Part shown: positions 24,477 to 35,500 of the stretch, piece by piece
Numbering within the stretch: the first letter of the stretch is position 1
Layout: each line of letters opens with the position of its first letter
Source of the DNA: Pholis gunnellus
Taxonomy: Eukaryota > Chordata > Actinopteri > Perciformes > Pholidae
NCBI GenBank assembly: GCA_910591455.2
Contig: OU342824.1
Span: 4,902,583 to 4,966,582 of the forward strand
Direction of reading: 5' to 3'
Length of the DNA: 64,000 bases
Program-made: the position numbers and the translations under genes
Notes under the pieces: generated by a model
What the model saw: only the letters and a program-made list of their open reading frames with translations
Database searches by the model: none
Told to the model about the DNA's origin: nothing

Positions 24477-25005
24477 TTTTAGAGGAATAGTTCACCATTT
24501 TGGGAGCCACGGGTATTTGCATTTTTACTGAAAGTTTAGAAAATACTCCCAGCAGCTAGATAGCTTAGCATAACGACTGGAAACGGGGGGAAACAGCTAG
24601 CGTTGCTCTGTCCAAAAATAAAAGAATCCTTCTGGTTTTTAGGTTAAATTGTTGCTTGGCTGGGCGTAATAACTTTCCTGTGCCTCCTCTAGTTGCCTCT
24701 AGTCGCAACTAAACAGAAACTTTTAAATTTACACATCGGTTTTTTTTGTTAAAATTAAACAAACAAGATAGAAAAAAGTTACAAAGCAAGTCTTTACATG
24801 TGTTGGTAGTCAGATTGTGTTACCTTCGGATAGAGCTAGGTTAGCTGTTTCCCCCTGTTTCCAGTCGTTATGCTAAGCCAAGCTAGCTGTTTGCTAGCGG
24901 TAGCTTCATATTTACCCAACATGAGAGTGGTATCAATCATCTCATCCAGCTCTTGATAAGAGAACAAATTAGTGTATTACCTAAAATGTCAAACTATTCC
25001 TATAA
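24477..25005. mobile_element. Foldback MITE family M, near-complete copy
   Basis: The left end GAGGAATAGTTCACCATTTT and right end AAAATGTCAAACTATTCCTA form an imperfect terminal inverted repeat of about 20 bp. A second, inner inverted pair is longer: TAGCTTAGCATAACGACTGG then GGAAACAGCTAGC (24562-24601), against GTTAGCTGTTTCCCCC, TTTCCAGTCGTTATGCTAAG (24837-24880). The transcript could fold into a long hairpin. Flanks TTTA and TATAA are compatible with a decayed TTAA target site, which suggests piggyBac-type mobilisation, but this is inference. It has no coding capacity. The family is abundant in teleosts from memory, and four other partial copies lie in this window. Confidence 0.8.
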
Positions 25006-27400
25006 GCATACAGGTATACAAATGGTCACTGGAACAATATTAATGCAAATAAGAATAAGAAAACATTTAGGATGAATGCCTGTAGAGGACTTGAAAGAAT
25101 CCCTGAATCCCAGAAAAAAAGTGGCTCAATGTGTGTGGCAGTCCCGTTAACTGATGTGGGCATAAGTGACGAACCACTTGACCCTGCTCTTGCAACAATA
25201 GCGGTGTCGCGCACACACACACACACAGACACCCCTCTGGATGCAATTATATATGTTTAGGGAGAAAATAAAAAACAAATTATGAACACTCGAAGGTGGC
25301 TAATTTCTTCACCAGAAAAATATTTTCTCAAAAAAAAAATCCCGCGGCCTCTTCTTGTTTGGCTTTCTGCAGAAGTAGTTACCCACACGAGCTTAGAAAT
25401 AGTTTCATTATTCCACGAAGGTATGCAAAATATAATTACTGTCATATTATATTTCCCTGTAGTGTGAGACGACAGTATGGACGCTGTGGCTTCAGCCACT
25501 GACTGGCTGTCGCTGTGTAGTTGCAGGGGCGCTGTAGGTCCACATGATCCACGCTCTATGGGCCCCCTCTGTTACTGATTTTCAAAATAAAATGAACTAT
25601 GGGACATATTAACAAGCTTTGAATCTCAATTTATGCTTGTGTTGTGTAATTAGGGTTAAAGATTTTAACAGCTTTGCCAGCTGATTTGTCAAATCTTTAC
25701 TGCTCTATATCTCAGCACTGCACTCACGATTTATCACCTACTTACCAAGCTGGAATTGGGCAGCTTTGAATGTAAGCCCTCATATGGTCAGTGTATAGTT
25801 AAAAAAAAAATGTTTAATGCTTAAAATAAACTGAGCTCTGATGTCCAATTAGTTTTCCCTTACAGTTTTATAGTTTGTATTAAAAAATAAATAATACAAA
25901 TAAAAAGAGATCCACTTTTCATGTAATGAAGTATATTGGAATATGTACCTTTCAGTGGTTTGCTGTACTGTACAAACTCTTTCTACTCTACAACATATTG
26001 GTGTAATGTAGCATACCGTCATTCATCTTTGTATCATTTCTACATGCTCTCTGCTATAGTTTGCACTGTGCTGCATTTTCTTGCAGAGGTACTTGCACAG
26101 TACCTATAACAAAACTATACAATAACGTTTAATAAAGTACAATAATGCAAAAAATGTACAATTTGCGTAACACTTTCAGCCCTTTTCCCTTTAGCTCAAC
26201 TTTACTCGATAAAACTATGTCTAACACCTGGGGGGGATGTGAAAAGCATGTTTTCTTTAATTGCCAAAACTACACTTTTTATCACAGCCGGAAGCTGTAA
26301 GAACAGTCAGATTCTCATCTTTCTGACAATCCTTGAACACATCATGTGCAACGAAACGCTTTCATCAGAAAAAAGCAACCAAAGCTTAAAATTGGGATAT
26401 TTCATCTAAAACATTTTACTCCACATTTAAAATCTCGCCCCAAATAAACCTTTGGCTTTAACCAGGTACTGTTAAAAAGCGATAAAATATCTGCTCTTCA
26501 GCATAACTACGAAGCCATGATTGATTTGTCTGAGAACAACAGTCACGTGACAAACATTCGGTGAAAGTTCGACTGAACTGCAGGCTGCTGAACAGGAGAG
26601 GACAGGAGAGGTACAAATGTAACATGGTCAATGAATACAGCACGTATACAGCCTCCATTTTTAAACACTTGGAACAATGTTGGATATATGGATTCCATCG
26701 TTTTCCAATTTTTGTTAAATAACTTATCAAAGACATTCAACCTCCGGCCATGTTGTTTCCATAGAGGTGCAGGACTTTTTTATTGCAGTGAAAAACGCGG
26801 CCACAGAGGGTAAAATGTGAAGGGAGTAAAAATAAATAAAACTGATTGGGGATCAGAGGGTTAACTAATGTTTCTCTGCACATGATGAATTATGAAAAGA
26901 TGCTACTCAATGTTTTGCGTATTGTCAACAAATCCCATTTGAATACCAACATGCCACCCAGTGCAGCAGTGCGGCTCATTGATTGAATAAGATTATTAAG
27001 AACATGATTACGACAAGTGTTGTTTGTGTGGCTACATTTGTACACGGAGATTGGCGGCAATAACGAAGATACAGAACACCACAAGAATCATCCTTTAAAA
27101 ATCAACCTGACAAATGGTTCACCAGTCCGACGTTTTCAGGATGAAGTAGACCAATTAATTGAGCCAAAAGCAAGACACAGTTCCAGTAAACCTAACATTT
27201 AAACCAAAGACATTTAAACTGCCAACAACAATACCGCATATACAGCAAAATATAGTATTTTACTCTCAGTCCAGCTCAGCAGTATAGGTGTAAGTGAGCG
27301 CCTCAGCACTTCGGTAACTAATCCTCCCAGCGACCCCGGAGTGCACACCACAGTCCTAACTAATCATTCCAACATTTCCATCTTATTAAGTAAGACAATA
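25006..27400. other. Non-coding AT-rich sequence
   Basis: No gene. A short CA array lies at 25211-25227. The stretch 25560-26460 is strongly AT-rich with CAGTACCTATAACAAAACTA-type low-complexity sequence and a few ATAAA signals, but no exon evidence. Frames up to 94 codons lack domains. Confidence 0.6.
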
Positions 27401-27730
27401 CATTAATTGCAATGGCATGCCGAGGCCTCCCGCTATGCAATGTTACCCCTTCTCGGGCCTTGCCACCGAAAAAAACCCTGGCGGGCGCACGGCTGGAGCC
27501 GACACGGGGAGTTCACGGCTTCCAACTCTGCGTGCCGTGCAACTTCTCAGCAGATTAGAGACGTCCGCTGTGCATTCCTCGCCTAATGATTAAATATCAG
27601 CTCGTTTATTGTGAGTGTCACTGATTGCGGGCCCCAAGATGTGGCTCTTGGCAGGCTGCGAACTGGACGCCTCTTTGGAGGTCTTTCCCTGCTAATTGAG
27701 AGATACTTTCATAGAATGATTAAGCCAGTG
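27401..27730. promoter_or_regulatory. Candidate conserved non-coding element
   Basis: The patch is non-repetitive and CpG-rich in its first half (CCTGGCGGGCGCACGG near 27477), then has homeobox-type core motifs in its second half (CCTAATGATTAAATATC near 27581, TGCTAATTGAG near 27691, GAATGATTAAG near 27714). GGGCCCC and TGGCTCTTGGCA lie between them. This mix of GC-rich and TAAT-bearing sequence without transposon similarity is typical of vertebrate developmental enhancers. No coding frame spans it. Function is inference; no alignment was possible. Confidence 0.35.
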
Positions 27731-28117
27731 TAGGGGAAACATATTGGATGTTAAAGGCATAGTTTTTGATTCCGCTTCAAGGACCGGGCAGTTTTATTCC
27801 CTCGAAGATATATTTTGAAATTAATCTTGTGGTGTTAAAATTAATCAGATGTCACTTTCTGGTAAACTATGATTGTACAAACAAAGGATTAGCTTCCATG
27901 TTTTACATTTGATTTACTCAAAGTGTGATATTTACACGCATAGACATGTTGACCACCAGCCAAATCTAAACTATTTTTAATCAGCGATGTGGATGTTTAA
28001 AGACTTTAAATCACAGATTGCTACCTCCCACAGTTTGTTAACTCTTTGCACTTGACTGACAGAAGGTACAGTAACCCTTAAAACAAATTTCGGTAAATTA
28101 TATATTTACTCTAAAAC

Positions 28118-28130
28118 TTTTTTTTTTTTT

Positions 28131-28161
<31 letters not shown>

Positions 28162-28163
28162 GT
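28118..28163. repeat. Poly-T then (TG)n
   Basis: About 14 T run into about 16 TG units with one CG interruption. Confidence 0.95.
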
Positions 28164-28428
28164 TTTCTCCGCTTGTTTCTATATTGGCGGCAGTGCCAGA
28201 CATATTTTGATTAAATGGTCCCCTCTGGCTCATAGTTTAGCCAGAGGTATTGGGTTTCACCTAAAATTAGCCATCAGACTCAATTTATTACCTCAATTGA
28301 GAAGCTCGAAAAGTGCCCGTAACAGCGCCCCGGCTAACACGGACTAACCTTGGCCAAGCCATATAATGTTGCATTTTAATTCAGCTGCAGGAATTGCCAG
28401 CGAGGCCAAGCCCATTATGAGTTACACC

Positions 28429-28448
28429 TTTTTTTTTTTTTTTTTTTT
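28429..28448. repeat. Poly-T run (20)
   Basis: Uninterrupted. It could be the tail of a minus-strand retroelement, but no element body is recognisable next to it. Confidence 0.93.
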
Positions 28449-29124
28449 AAACCAAGGAGCGTGCTCGAATATTAAACGGGGACAAGAGTGTCAGGCAAAC
28501 ACTAAAATCCAAGATCATTTTATTGAGGTAAGAAAACTGCTTTCCCCCGTTAGCCAGATGACTTTTTAAATCTATTTCAGGTGTAGGGCTGGTGTTATGA
28601 AAGTGGGGACATAGAACACACATGCACAAATGCATTAAAATCTCTACAAACACACACACACGCACACAGACTTGAATACAGCGGTTAAACTACGTAGTGC
28701 AACAGTTCTCCCAGTCTTCAACACACCCCAGTGCAAAGCAAGGATCAAATTAGTTTGTTAACATCCAGCATATATGCCTGTTAAACGTCAGTGGCTCTTG
28801 AATAATATCGACCACAGCAGCACTGAGAGAGCGCCATGAGTGTGTTGCAACTATGTGCCTGAAGGAATGTCAGGAGTTTATCACAGCTGCTCAGTTGTGA
28901 CAGAGCTCACACAGCCTCTCTGTGGGCTCAGGGGCTATCTGGTAATAGATGCTCATTTCAAATCGAATCCTTAACATAACACATTTGAAGGCTGTTCACT
29001 CCGGTTTGAAAAAAATAAATTCATCTTTGCCCAGTGTGCCAATAGGAAAGTTAGCTTGCTTTTTGTTTTGTTGCCATGCGCAAATCTAAAAGCAGCCATT
29101 AATAAAAGGAGAGTATTCTACTGC

Positions 29125-29315
29125 CAAGCCAGCAGCTCTGAGGCTGTAGGCACAGCTAAATGCTAATGCTAACATGCTCACAGTAACAATGCTGCATGTA
29201 CAGCATAATGTTTACAATTTCAGAAAGTTAATTTAGCATGTTGGCGCGCTAATGATTGGCAATAAGCACCATCATTACAGTACGGCTGAGGCTGATGGGA
29301 ATGTCTTGAATGAAA
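29125..29315 (+). repeat. Family T dispersed repeat, forward copy
   Basis: CAGCTAAATGCTAATGCTAA, CATGCTCACAGTAACAATGC, ATAATGTTTACAATTTCAGA, TAGCATGTTGGCGCGCTAAT, TACGGCTGAGGCTGATGGGA and ATGTC follow the order of a very common teleost GCTAA-rich repeat. Copy 2 at 39150-39550 carries the reverse complement (AGCATGCTGATGTTGGC, CTTCAGCTGTACTTTG). It is non-coding. Confidence 0.65.
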
Positions 29316-29700
29316 ACTTTGACCCGATGACGGCGCTGCGGTTTACCAGACGTCACAGTTCGTCCGGGATTGTCCCGGTTTCAAGTTGGGTGTCCAGAGT
29401 CCTGACAAATTAATGTAAACCGAGAAAAAGTCACAACCAAACTGTCTTCACCACAGTTCGAATAATTGTTGGAATGCTGTCAAGCATTCCAACTATTGTT
29501 ATCCTGTTCTTTATTCTTCTTTTTATATTTCTTCCGTCCCCATTCTTTGACACGCTAAGGCTCCTTCATATTTTAAGCTACAGAAACCGTTCAACTATCA
29601 AAATGTTCAGCTCTTTCAGGAGAGGGGTGCTATGTCTCTTCATATTTCTAATCTTTAAACTTTTTGAATTATTCCATTTTTTGCAATCTTTTTTGAATGA

Positions 29701-29784
29701 GATATCAATGGAGATTGATGTTTTTTGAGATATCAATGGAGATTGATGTTTTTTGAGATATCAATGGAGATTGATGTTTTTTGA
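29701..29784 (+). repeat. Tandem array, 3 exact copies of a 28-bp unit
   Basis: Units start at 29701, 29729 and 29757 and are identical (GATATCAATGGAGATTGATG then TTTTTTGA). Each unit contains the small dyad ATCAAT-GGAG-ATTGAT. A partial fourth start follows (GATTGA). Identical units imply recent duplication. Confidence 0.95.
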
Positions 29785-29967
29785 GATTGACTGGTTTTGG
29801 TATAAAGAGCATATGTTCGACAGGTAGTTTTGTTGAAAATCGCTTCTTAATAATCAGTCTGCTTCTAACACCAGGTGCGTCCTCACCATGGCAACCAGAT
29901 ACACACACGCACGCTCTCTACACACACACACGACTTGGAGATATTCAGTCAAAGGCATTTTTAGACC

Positions 29968-30027
<60 letters not shown>
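29968..30027 (+). repeat. (GTCT)15 tetranucleotide array
   Basis: Fifteen perfect units over 60 bp. Confidence 0.97.
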
Positions 30028-30250
30028 CACTCACTCACTCACTCAGTACATAAGTGTCTGTCTGTCTGCCTGTCTCACTCACTCACTCAGTATATATAAC
30101 TGTCTGTCTGCCTGGCTCACTCACTCACTCAGTACATATAACTGTCTGTCTGCCTGTCTCACTCACTCAGTCCATCTAACTGTCTGAGTCTGTCTCTTTC
30201 TCACTCTCACACTCATTCACTCAGTCTATCTCTCTCTCTCTCTCTGTGTC
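30028..30250 (+). repeat. Higher-order minisatellite of CACT and GTCT blocks
   Basis: A composite unit of (CACT)2-4, CAGTACATATAAC-type linker, (TGTC)2-3 and TGCCTGTCT repeats. The CAG anchors fall at 30044, 30088, 30130, 30168 and 30222, giving spacings of 44, 42, 38 and 54 bp. It then decays into TCTCTC. The unit-length differences come mostly from gain or loss of 4-bp steps. Confidence 0.85.
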
Positions 30251-30760
30251 TCTCATATATTCATTTAGTCTTAGAGATTTTTAGAGGACTTTTCCCTTTT
30301 TTAAGCTACAGAAACCGTTCGACTATCAAAATGTTCAGCTCTTTCAGGAGATGGGTGATATGACTTTTCATATTTGTAATCTTTAAACTTTTTGAATTAT
30401 TCAGCTTTTTGCAATCTTTTTTTTAATCTTCAAATCCTCTTAAACTTCTTCAACTTTCAAAGCCTTCTTCTTCCTCATACTTTCAGCTACAGACGCCATA
30501 GTTAAACATTTCAATTAGAAGGGTTTTCAGCAGTGCAGTTTAAATGCGTTCAGGCTACAACATTTTTCAGACAGGTAGTCTCCCATTTCTGTATTTTCAG
30601 CCATTTGTAATCTTTAAACTTTATGAATTATTAAGCTTTTTGCAATTTTTTTTAATTTGGATATCTATTTTCAGCAATGTTTTTGCAATTAATTTCAGCT
30701 TTCAGCATTCCAACGCATTTTCAGCAGGAAATGCATTTTCTAGTATTAATATGATGCTTG

Positions 30761-31854
30761 ATTTCAGCGCACATACATACAATGCAAATAAAGTAAATAC
30801 ATTTGGGGAGACGAAACATCATTTTGTTCATGGTGCTGAAAGGTGCTGTTGGTAGGTGTGCTAAGCGGGGGAAATAATCGTCCCCCATCCTGATGGAAAC
30901 CCCTATGGCGCCCTCGTTTTTTAAGATTTTTATAGACATCCTAGACCTCTTCTAGATTTCAGGCGCTGCATGAAATGGCCTGTGTGCGCTGCGGTACAGT
31001 ACAAATGTTATTACAGATAACAGGCAGTGAGAACAGTAAAGAGAGACTTCAGTGTGCACCTGCAACTCTGCTCTTATCTCAGTTAACGTGACTTAAAATA
31101 TACGGAGCACTTTCAAATGACATTAAAATGTCAATACTCAGCAATTCAACAGCATCGCTGTAGACTTTGCAGAAAGTCAAGGTATGAAAACGGCCAAAAA
31201 AGTAATTCTCTGCATTTTGGGCGCATTAATATTTATGTGCTTTCGCTCCCGTCAGGGTCTTTCCTGCGTTAAACATGTCACATGGTGTCCGTGGAGCGAT
31301 GCCATTTCCACCTCAAGCAGCAGCAAACTGCAGCTTGAGTTGCATTTCGGGTTACGTTGCTCCGTGTTCGCTGCAGCACCTGAGCAGACCTGAGGGATGG
31401 TTATTCCTTTTTGATAACTTTCACATTTTTTTTGATCATACGGGTGATTTACCACATATTTGATTTTTTTCGGGAACTTTTGGACAAAGGTATTTTTTTT
31501 CCCCCCTGGAGATGTAATGAGGCAACTGGTTATGTTTTCTGAAGGTGATGATTTTATAACCCTCCCACATGGCTGTCCTCTCCTCCTCCCTCACTCCTCT
31601 CTCTACTTCTCCTATCTGCAGTGGAATCATCCAAGGACTTTTCTCTCGCCAGCCTATTCTTAGCTCGAGCTGCGGCCGCTCCCGAAATATTTTTAAAGAT
31701 TATTATAGTATTCGCTAACCCTTTTTCCCCCCTAGGCGCCCTTCCAGAGTTTCCTTTTCTCCCTCCCTCCCTCCCTCCCTCGCAACTCCCTTTCTTTTTC
31801 CTCCTCTTCTACCTTTCTCTCGACAGCGATCTTTGGTTGTAAAATAATAGAGCA
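30761..31854. other. Non-coding sequence
   Basis: No gene recognised. A (CCCT)n run lies at 31760-31781 in a pyrimidine-rich zone. Short frames on both strands lack domains. Confidence 0.6.
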
Positions 31855-32130
31855 TCAGCCAGCAATAATTTGCAGTCCAAACAGAGCAGACGCTGGCTGA
31901 CGTTTATTGAAACCTCATCCCCCCGCGAGCCGGTTTCCCTTTCCCTCCCAGCTCCGTCGCTGCGTGTTTGTACAGACAGGGCCCCGAGTCCTGGCCATTG
32001 CTTTTAATAATGAGCCCTGTACGGCCGGCCTCTGCTTTGGCTGGGCAGGGGGAGAGGTGTGTGGGGGGGGGGGGCTGCTTTTATTGGCTCTCATTAATCC
32101 TGAATAGCAGTCGGCGGTGGCGGAGACGCT
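31855..32130. promoter_or_regulatory. Candidate conserved non-coding element
   Basis: Non-repetitive sequence with GCTTTTAATAATGAGCCC near 32001, GGCTCTCATTAATCCTGAA near 32086, and GC-rich blocks around a G run (32063-32074). TAAT-containing sites embedded in GC-rich sequence suggest an enhancer. The 172-codon minus-strand frame crossing it is proline/serine-rich and domain-free. Confidence 0.3.
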
Positions 32131-32636
32131 GTCAGATGGACTGTACCTACAGGCAGACAGACAGGTAGAGGTAATGAGGCTCCAGGCTGGATCAGTCGAG
32201 GTTGGACTAACCCAACAGGGGTCAGACAGGTGATGAACAGAACCCTGGTATTCACAGACAGTCTGTATCTGGAAAATGCTCGTCAGTGAAAAGGTGCAAA
32301 TAGGAAGAACACATTGCAATCGGACTGGTATCAAATCCACATCCGGAGGTGGTCTGCAACCCATTGTGATTGGATCACAGCAGGGTATGAATGCAACCTG
32401 AACATGTTGCCGAACAAGTTGAAAGCTCACCATTTCTTGCGACCTTAAGCAAACTCAGACAAATGTCTGGACTTCCTCAGCAAAGGAAAAACAAAGAGAT
32501 CCACAGCAGCCTCGCTTCCTTTGACCGCCATGTTGTGTTGACAGTGCAGGCAGAATCGAGATAATGACACCGCTAATTAACACCTGAAGGAAATTCAAAA
32601 GATCCATGATCAGATATCACTATCCAAATAACATGT

Positions 32637-32669
32637 GTATATATATATATATATACACACACATATATA
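32637..32669. repeat. (TA)n/(CA)n compound microsatellite
   Basis: About ten TA units, then ACACACAC, then a short ATATATA. Confidence 0.93.
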
Positions 32670-32739
32670 GCTTTAACTGACTAAATAGCACCAGGTAGGA
32701 GCCAAAAGAACAAATATTTGGAACTAAACTTGGCTTTCC

Positions 32740-32778
32740 CTTCATGGTTGTCTATCTAGCTTCTGAACAACCATGAAG
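32740..32778. other. Perfect hairpin, 12-bp arms, 15-nt loop
   Basis: CTTCATGGTTGT (32740-32751) and ACAACCATGAAG (32767-32778) are exact reverse complements, with a 15-nt loop between them. The stem is too short for a standard microRNA precursor, and the loop does not match any microRNA I know. Confidence 0.85.
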
Positions 32779-33349
32779 ATGTGACAGTAATTTGTCAGGA
32801 TTTCACACACATCATGTTGTTCTGTGTATTTACTGTTGTTCTGACTCTGATGGCTGAGAAAATGCAAAGGAATCAAAGGCAAGCAGAGGAGGAAAAGAAG
32901 ACTGAAAATGACACAGCTCCTCTCTCCAAGGCAGTTTCTACTAGAACATGTTTACATGCCCTGCCAAAAAGCCCAGTCTGCTCCGATTGCATTCCCAGAA
33001 AAACATGGTGCACCTTTGTGACGGCAGCTCACAAACCATGTGTGGGGATACTCAAGACGGGGGTGCGGTATATTCTGATGAGCCTGCATGTGACACAAGA
33101 AGAGGAGCCAAAGGTGAATGGCTTGTTGAATCACACGGTTTCTGAACCAGGCAACCCACAAAAAACTGACCGGGTCGTCTTATTCAAATTGTGGTTTGGT
33201 AGGCACTCCTAAAACCTAAATGTATGTGCACAAAGACGGAACAACTTCATATTATGTCCTCTTTAAATCTTCTAAAAGCTGGACACTGGTCCTCATTTTG
33301 ACAATCGCTGCACCCAAGACCTCCTCATTGCAAACTGTGCTGTGACATC

Positions 33350-33915
33350 ACCGCAACCATTGGGAGGTACCTTGGACCCATGACCAAGACCAGAGTGTAT
33401 CAAGACCGAGACACGACCAAGACCAGACCAGACCAGACCAGCGCAAACCTCGTATTGCATGACCCAGGATAAAATGTGGAACATGCAAATCGTAGGCACT
33501 CTTAATTAAAATGTATCCAAAAGATCCACATTCACATAAAAACACTCACAGGAAACAAATAAGAATCCTCCTTATTCACCTCTTTTATTGCCATATATGC
33601 TCTATGTGTGTGTATGTATAAGTGTACCATGAGAAATGTGTTGATAAGATCATCAAAAGGCATCCGAGAGGTCAAGTTTGTGTGTGGAAAAATTCCTTTT
33701 CTTTCGTTGAGCAATCGCAGGAATGACGTTCAATAAATCAAACAATGCACAGGCAAATGTGTGTTATCCCCGCCGCAGTTGTGGCCTTGAAACAGAATCT
33801 TGAGCCTTCGTCGTCTGCAACCGAGACAAGTCTGAGTAAAAGTCAATTCCGAGACGAACCCAAAGCCTTCAAGCCGTCTTGAGACCAAGACCGATCTCGA
33901 GTACTAAAACACTGC
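33350..33915 (+). repeat. GACCA-rich dispersed repeat (interrupted)
   Basis: The left part has ACCTTGGACCCATGACCAAG and a GACCA pentamer array (33411-33440). The right part has AACCGAGACAAGTCTGAGTA, CAATTCCGAGACG and ends GAGACCAAGACCGATCTCGA-GTACTAAAACACTG, which resembles a fish repeat ending in CTCGAGTACTACAACACT (memory). About 340 bp of unlike sequence separates the parts, so it may be an insertion or two fragments. Non-coding. Confidence 0.5.
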
Positions 33916-34134
33916 CTGACCCTAATGTACAGGAAGTTAATTTAGTCCCTGGTCCCTGTGATTGAAACAAGTTTCTGTGTTCCTTAAAAGGTTCTTGGTC
34001 CCCTGGGGATATTCAGAAACGGATTACCTGCTAAAGGCAGGTTTGCTGAGAAATACTTTAACAGCATAAAGACACGGGCGCAGAGACGCTTGTCGGGTCT
34101 TAGGCCCTGAGAGATCCCCGACTGTGAGACAGGT

Positions 34135-34165
<31 letters not shown>

Positions 34166-35200
34166 AGGAAGGAGTAGATTCTGGCAGACAGACAGGTGGG
34201 TTCACACTGAAATTAAACCCTAATCTTCTCCTCAGTGTCTAAAGCCCCTCTTACTGGAACTCCTGTGGATTCTTTTGGTCAGCGGTCAACTAAGACAAAC
34301 TAATCATCACTTTTCTCTGGACCGAGGTCTGACCACGGCGCTGCCCAGGACAAGGCCTAGCAGACTGAAAAACACCGAGCCCAGGTTCATTTTCCACCAA
34401 CGTCAACCATCTGCTGACACGGGGCTGCGCCAAAACCCTCTTAAAAACATGAAATACTCTCTCAATAATTAAAGTTAAGCAATTACTTACATTTCCTCGT
34501 CACGATCCGGGTGCGCAAAATTGTTGCAAATTGCGCCGCGTAAAGTGGGCTTTTTAATTGGATAATATTTGGCCACGCTGCACAACTTCGGCCGCAGACA
34601 GGAACGAAAAAAAGAATCCATACATTTCAGCAGACACAAAGTGGTATAGAGGTGGGCTTGTGTTTCCTCCTACAGGGCTTCTGTGGCCAAAAACAATCTC
34701 GAGGAGCACCGCTGAATGTTTTCATTGTGTTTTCTTCTGCTGAACTGGGCACCGGAGTGGGTTTCTGCTACTCAGCGCAGGCAGAAGCTGCTTCTCTAGC
34801 CCACAACTGGATGTATAAAAAGATGATATACATAAGCAGACCCCCATCTGCCAAGTAACTTCATGCCAGTAAAAATTGTTTTCAGTGGATAAGTCAATAA
34901 TGGTCACCTGCCATACTGGCCACTAACCTTTTTTTTTTTGTGCTAAATTGAATGATCCGTTTAGTTTATTAACAGGCTTTTCACCTGTTCTCCAACATTG
35001 CATGTGTACACTGACTGTGCACCATTCAAGTCAGAGAAAAGTAATGACTCAATGTATCAATCAGGTCTCAGCGATTGACAGACAATATGAAAATGGGAAT
35101 AAAACGTATATTTTAAAAAAAGAAGCAAAGAAAGAAGTGAAATGGTCGCAGTTCCAAAACATGTGGTTACCGTTGAGGAATTTAAACAAACCAGAAGCAG
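33916..35200. other. Non-coding sequence
   Basis: An (AG)n array lies at 34135-34163. No gene or repeat family recognised otherwise. The 99-codon frame at 34948-35247 runs into a family-G repeat and is not a gene. Confidence 0.6.
34135..34163. repeat. (AG)n microsatellite
   Basis: About 14 AG units. Confidence 0.95.
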
Positions 35201-35500
35201 AACAACTTGGTTATGTTTCGGCAACAAAGGCACTTGGTTTAGGATAAGATTCATAATTGTTTGTTACGTAATATACGCAAGTTAAAGTAAGTCAACGTTT
35301 GGTTTGGTTTATGGTTTCACACGGGAGAAGTAGGTGAAAGTCCTGTTTGTTTGACCCATCCACCCACCCCAGCCTCCTCCTGATGGAGACTACAGTCGCT
35401 CTCCCTTCTACGTCACCTGACTTCCTCCTTTGCTCCCGTCGAAGAAATGACTACATCCACCACAGCTCGGCGTCATCTTCTTTTATAATTATCGGTGATC
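35201..35500 (+). repeat. Family G dispersed repeat, forward copy
   Basis: In order: GGTTATGTTTCGGCAACAAA, CACTTGGTTTAGGATAAG, TTGTTACGTAATATACGCAA, TATGGTTTCACACGGGAG, GACCCATCCACCCACCCC, TACGTCACCTGACTTCCTCC and GGCGTCATCTTCTTTTATAA. The same order recurs, split by another repeat, at 43965-44870, and inverted pieces occur near 11.1 and 52.1 kb. Non-coding. Confidence 0.65.

Larger units (their letters stand above)
27731..29119. other. Non-coding sequence with poly-T and TG arrays
   Basis: No gene recognised. Holds poly-T/TG at 28118-28163 and 20 T at 28429-28448. Short frames lack domains. Confidence 0.6.
29455..30760 (+). repeat. Complex self-similar dispersed repeat with palindromic head
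   Basis: The head is a perfect hairpin (GTTGGAATGCT/AGCATTCCAAC, arms 29468-29478 and 29483-29493). A block of about 135 bp (AAGCTACAGAAACCGTTC..TTCAGCTCTTTCAGGAGA..TTTAAACTTTTTGAATTATT) occurs at 29573-29700, again nearly identical at 30302-30425, and as a shorter third version at 30597-30665. Between copies 1 and 2 lie a 28-bp tandem array and a long TGTC/CACT array. The right side has AGCATTCCAACGCATTTTCAG..GGAAATGCATTTTCTAG. I recall such CATTCCAACTATTGTT elements as common in fish. There is no coding capacity; leucine/phenylalanine-rich frames are a by-product of T-richness. Confidence 0.6.
32131..33345. other. Non-coding sequence
   Basis: A TA/CA array lies at 32637-32669 and a perfect 12-bp-arm hairpin at 32740-32778. 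The 143-codon frame at 32781-33212 has no domain I recognise, no signal peptide and no clear codon bias, so I leave it out as a gene. Confidence 0.55.

Noticed and set aside
29701..29784. Short regular repeats as a CRISPR array
   Set aside because: The units are directly adjacent with no spacers, and the sequence is vertebrate; a plain tandem repeat.
31915..32433. 172-codon open frame on the minus strand
   Set aside because: Longest frame in the window but proline/serine/cysteine-rich with no domain, crosses a G run, and overlaps other frames; no splice or conservation evidence.
32781..33212. 143-codon open frame beginning with a hydrophobic stretch
   Set aside because: The start looks vaguely like a membrane segment followed by a charged stretch, but there is no family resemblance and no splice evidence.
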